This document shows positions 5,581-5,651 of a DNA stretch of 5,651 nt, piece after piece; within the stretch, counting starts at the first letter, position 1; every line of letters starts with the position of its first letter. A program made the position numbers and the translations under genes. This DNA comes from Deltaproteobacteria bacterium (GTDB lineage: Bacteria; JAUYMQ01): assembly GCA_030698575.1 (NCBI GenBank), contig JAUYMQ010000443.1, positions 1 to 5,651 of the forward strand, read 5' to 3'. The notes under the pieces are model-generated. The model was not told the DNA's origin. It did no database searches and saw nothing but the letters and a program-made list of their open reading frames with translations.

Positions 5581-5651
5581 GGGGTCAGGCACCCTTATTT
5601 TAGCGGTGCCGTCCGGATGAGGCAGCCTGGCCTCCGATCCCGCTAAAATAA
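5581..5651 (-). repeat. Palindromic repeat element cut by the right edge
   Basis: It starts with GGGGTCAGGCACCCTTATTT and carries the inner arm 5595-5606, which pairs perfectly with 5640-5651. The loop (5607-5639) is 33 nt, the same length as in the element at 3291-3379 and 25/33 identical to it on the opposite strand. The 26-nt left arm differs from 3293-3318 at two positions. The closing end should lie in the next 14 or so bases outside the window. It lies 90 bp upstream of the sulfatase-like gene's ATG. Confidence 0.9.

Noticed and set aside
775-5651. CRISPR array
   Set aside because: The repeats are few, inverted as well as direct, and separated by whole genes, with no regular spacers.

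Overview
The window is high-GC bacterial DNA carrying four protein genes and a set of related palindromic repeats. There is no rRNA, tRNA, CRISPR array, recognisable transposase or phage gene. The GC-rich codon use, a Sec-type exported beta-propeller with an IPTL-like C-terminal hydrophobic segment, and a five-helix membrane protein with an external sulfatase-fold domain suggest a Gram-negative environmental bacterium, of the kind found among delta-proteobacterial or Myxococcota-like lineages and metagenome assemblies. This lineage guess is weak.

Layout from left to right: (1) 1-757, minus strand, an AurF-family non-heme diiron oxygenase that runs off the left edge. (2) 775-827, a perfect 24-bp inverted repeat with a 5-nt loop. 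(3) 788-1753, minus strand, an exported SdiA-regulated/YjiK-like beta-propeller protein whose last 12 residues are encoded by that inverted repeat. (4) 1778-1862, a full palindromic repeat element. (5) 1863-1998, the leader of the next gene, with a small GC-rich hairpin. (6) 1999-3291, plus strand, an MgtE-type magnesium channel/transporter. (7) 3291-3420, a repeat cluster between convergent genes: one full element, a solo arm and a 12-bp tandem duplication. (8) 3418-5490, minus strand, a membrane-anchored alkaline-phosphatase-superfamily (sulfatase-fold) hydrolase or transferase with Thr where sulfatases have Cys or Ser. (9) 5581-5651, another repeat element, cut by the right edge.

The four genes do not form an obvious pathway. 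The diiron oxygenase and the propeller gene are co-directional and 30 bp apart, so they could share a transcript, but a repeat hairpin lies between them. mgtE is divergent from the propeller gene and convergent with the sulfatase-like gene.

The most unusual feature is the repeat family. Its units have GGGGTCWGRCMCC-type ends, 26-28-bp arms and a 31-33-nt asymmetric centre that is partly conserved between copies. They occupy every gene boundary in the window, and all three stop codons visible here lie in repeat sequence. I read this as a REP/MITE-like non-autonomous element family, possibly moved in trans by a transposase elsewhere in the genome. I see no other candidate for an undescribed system.
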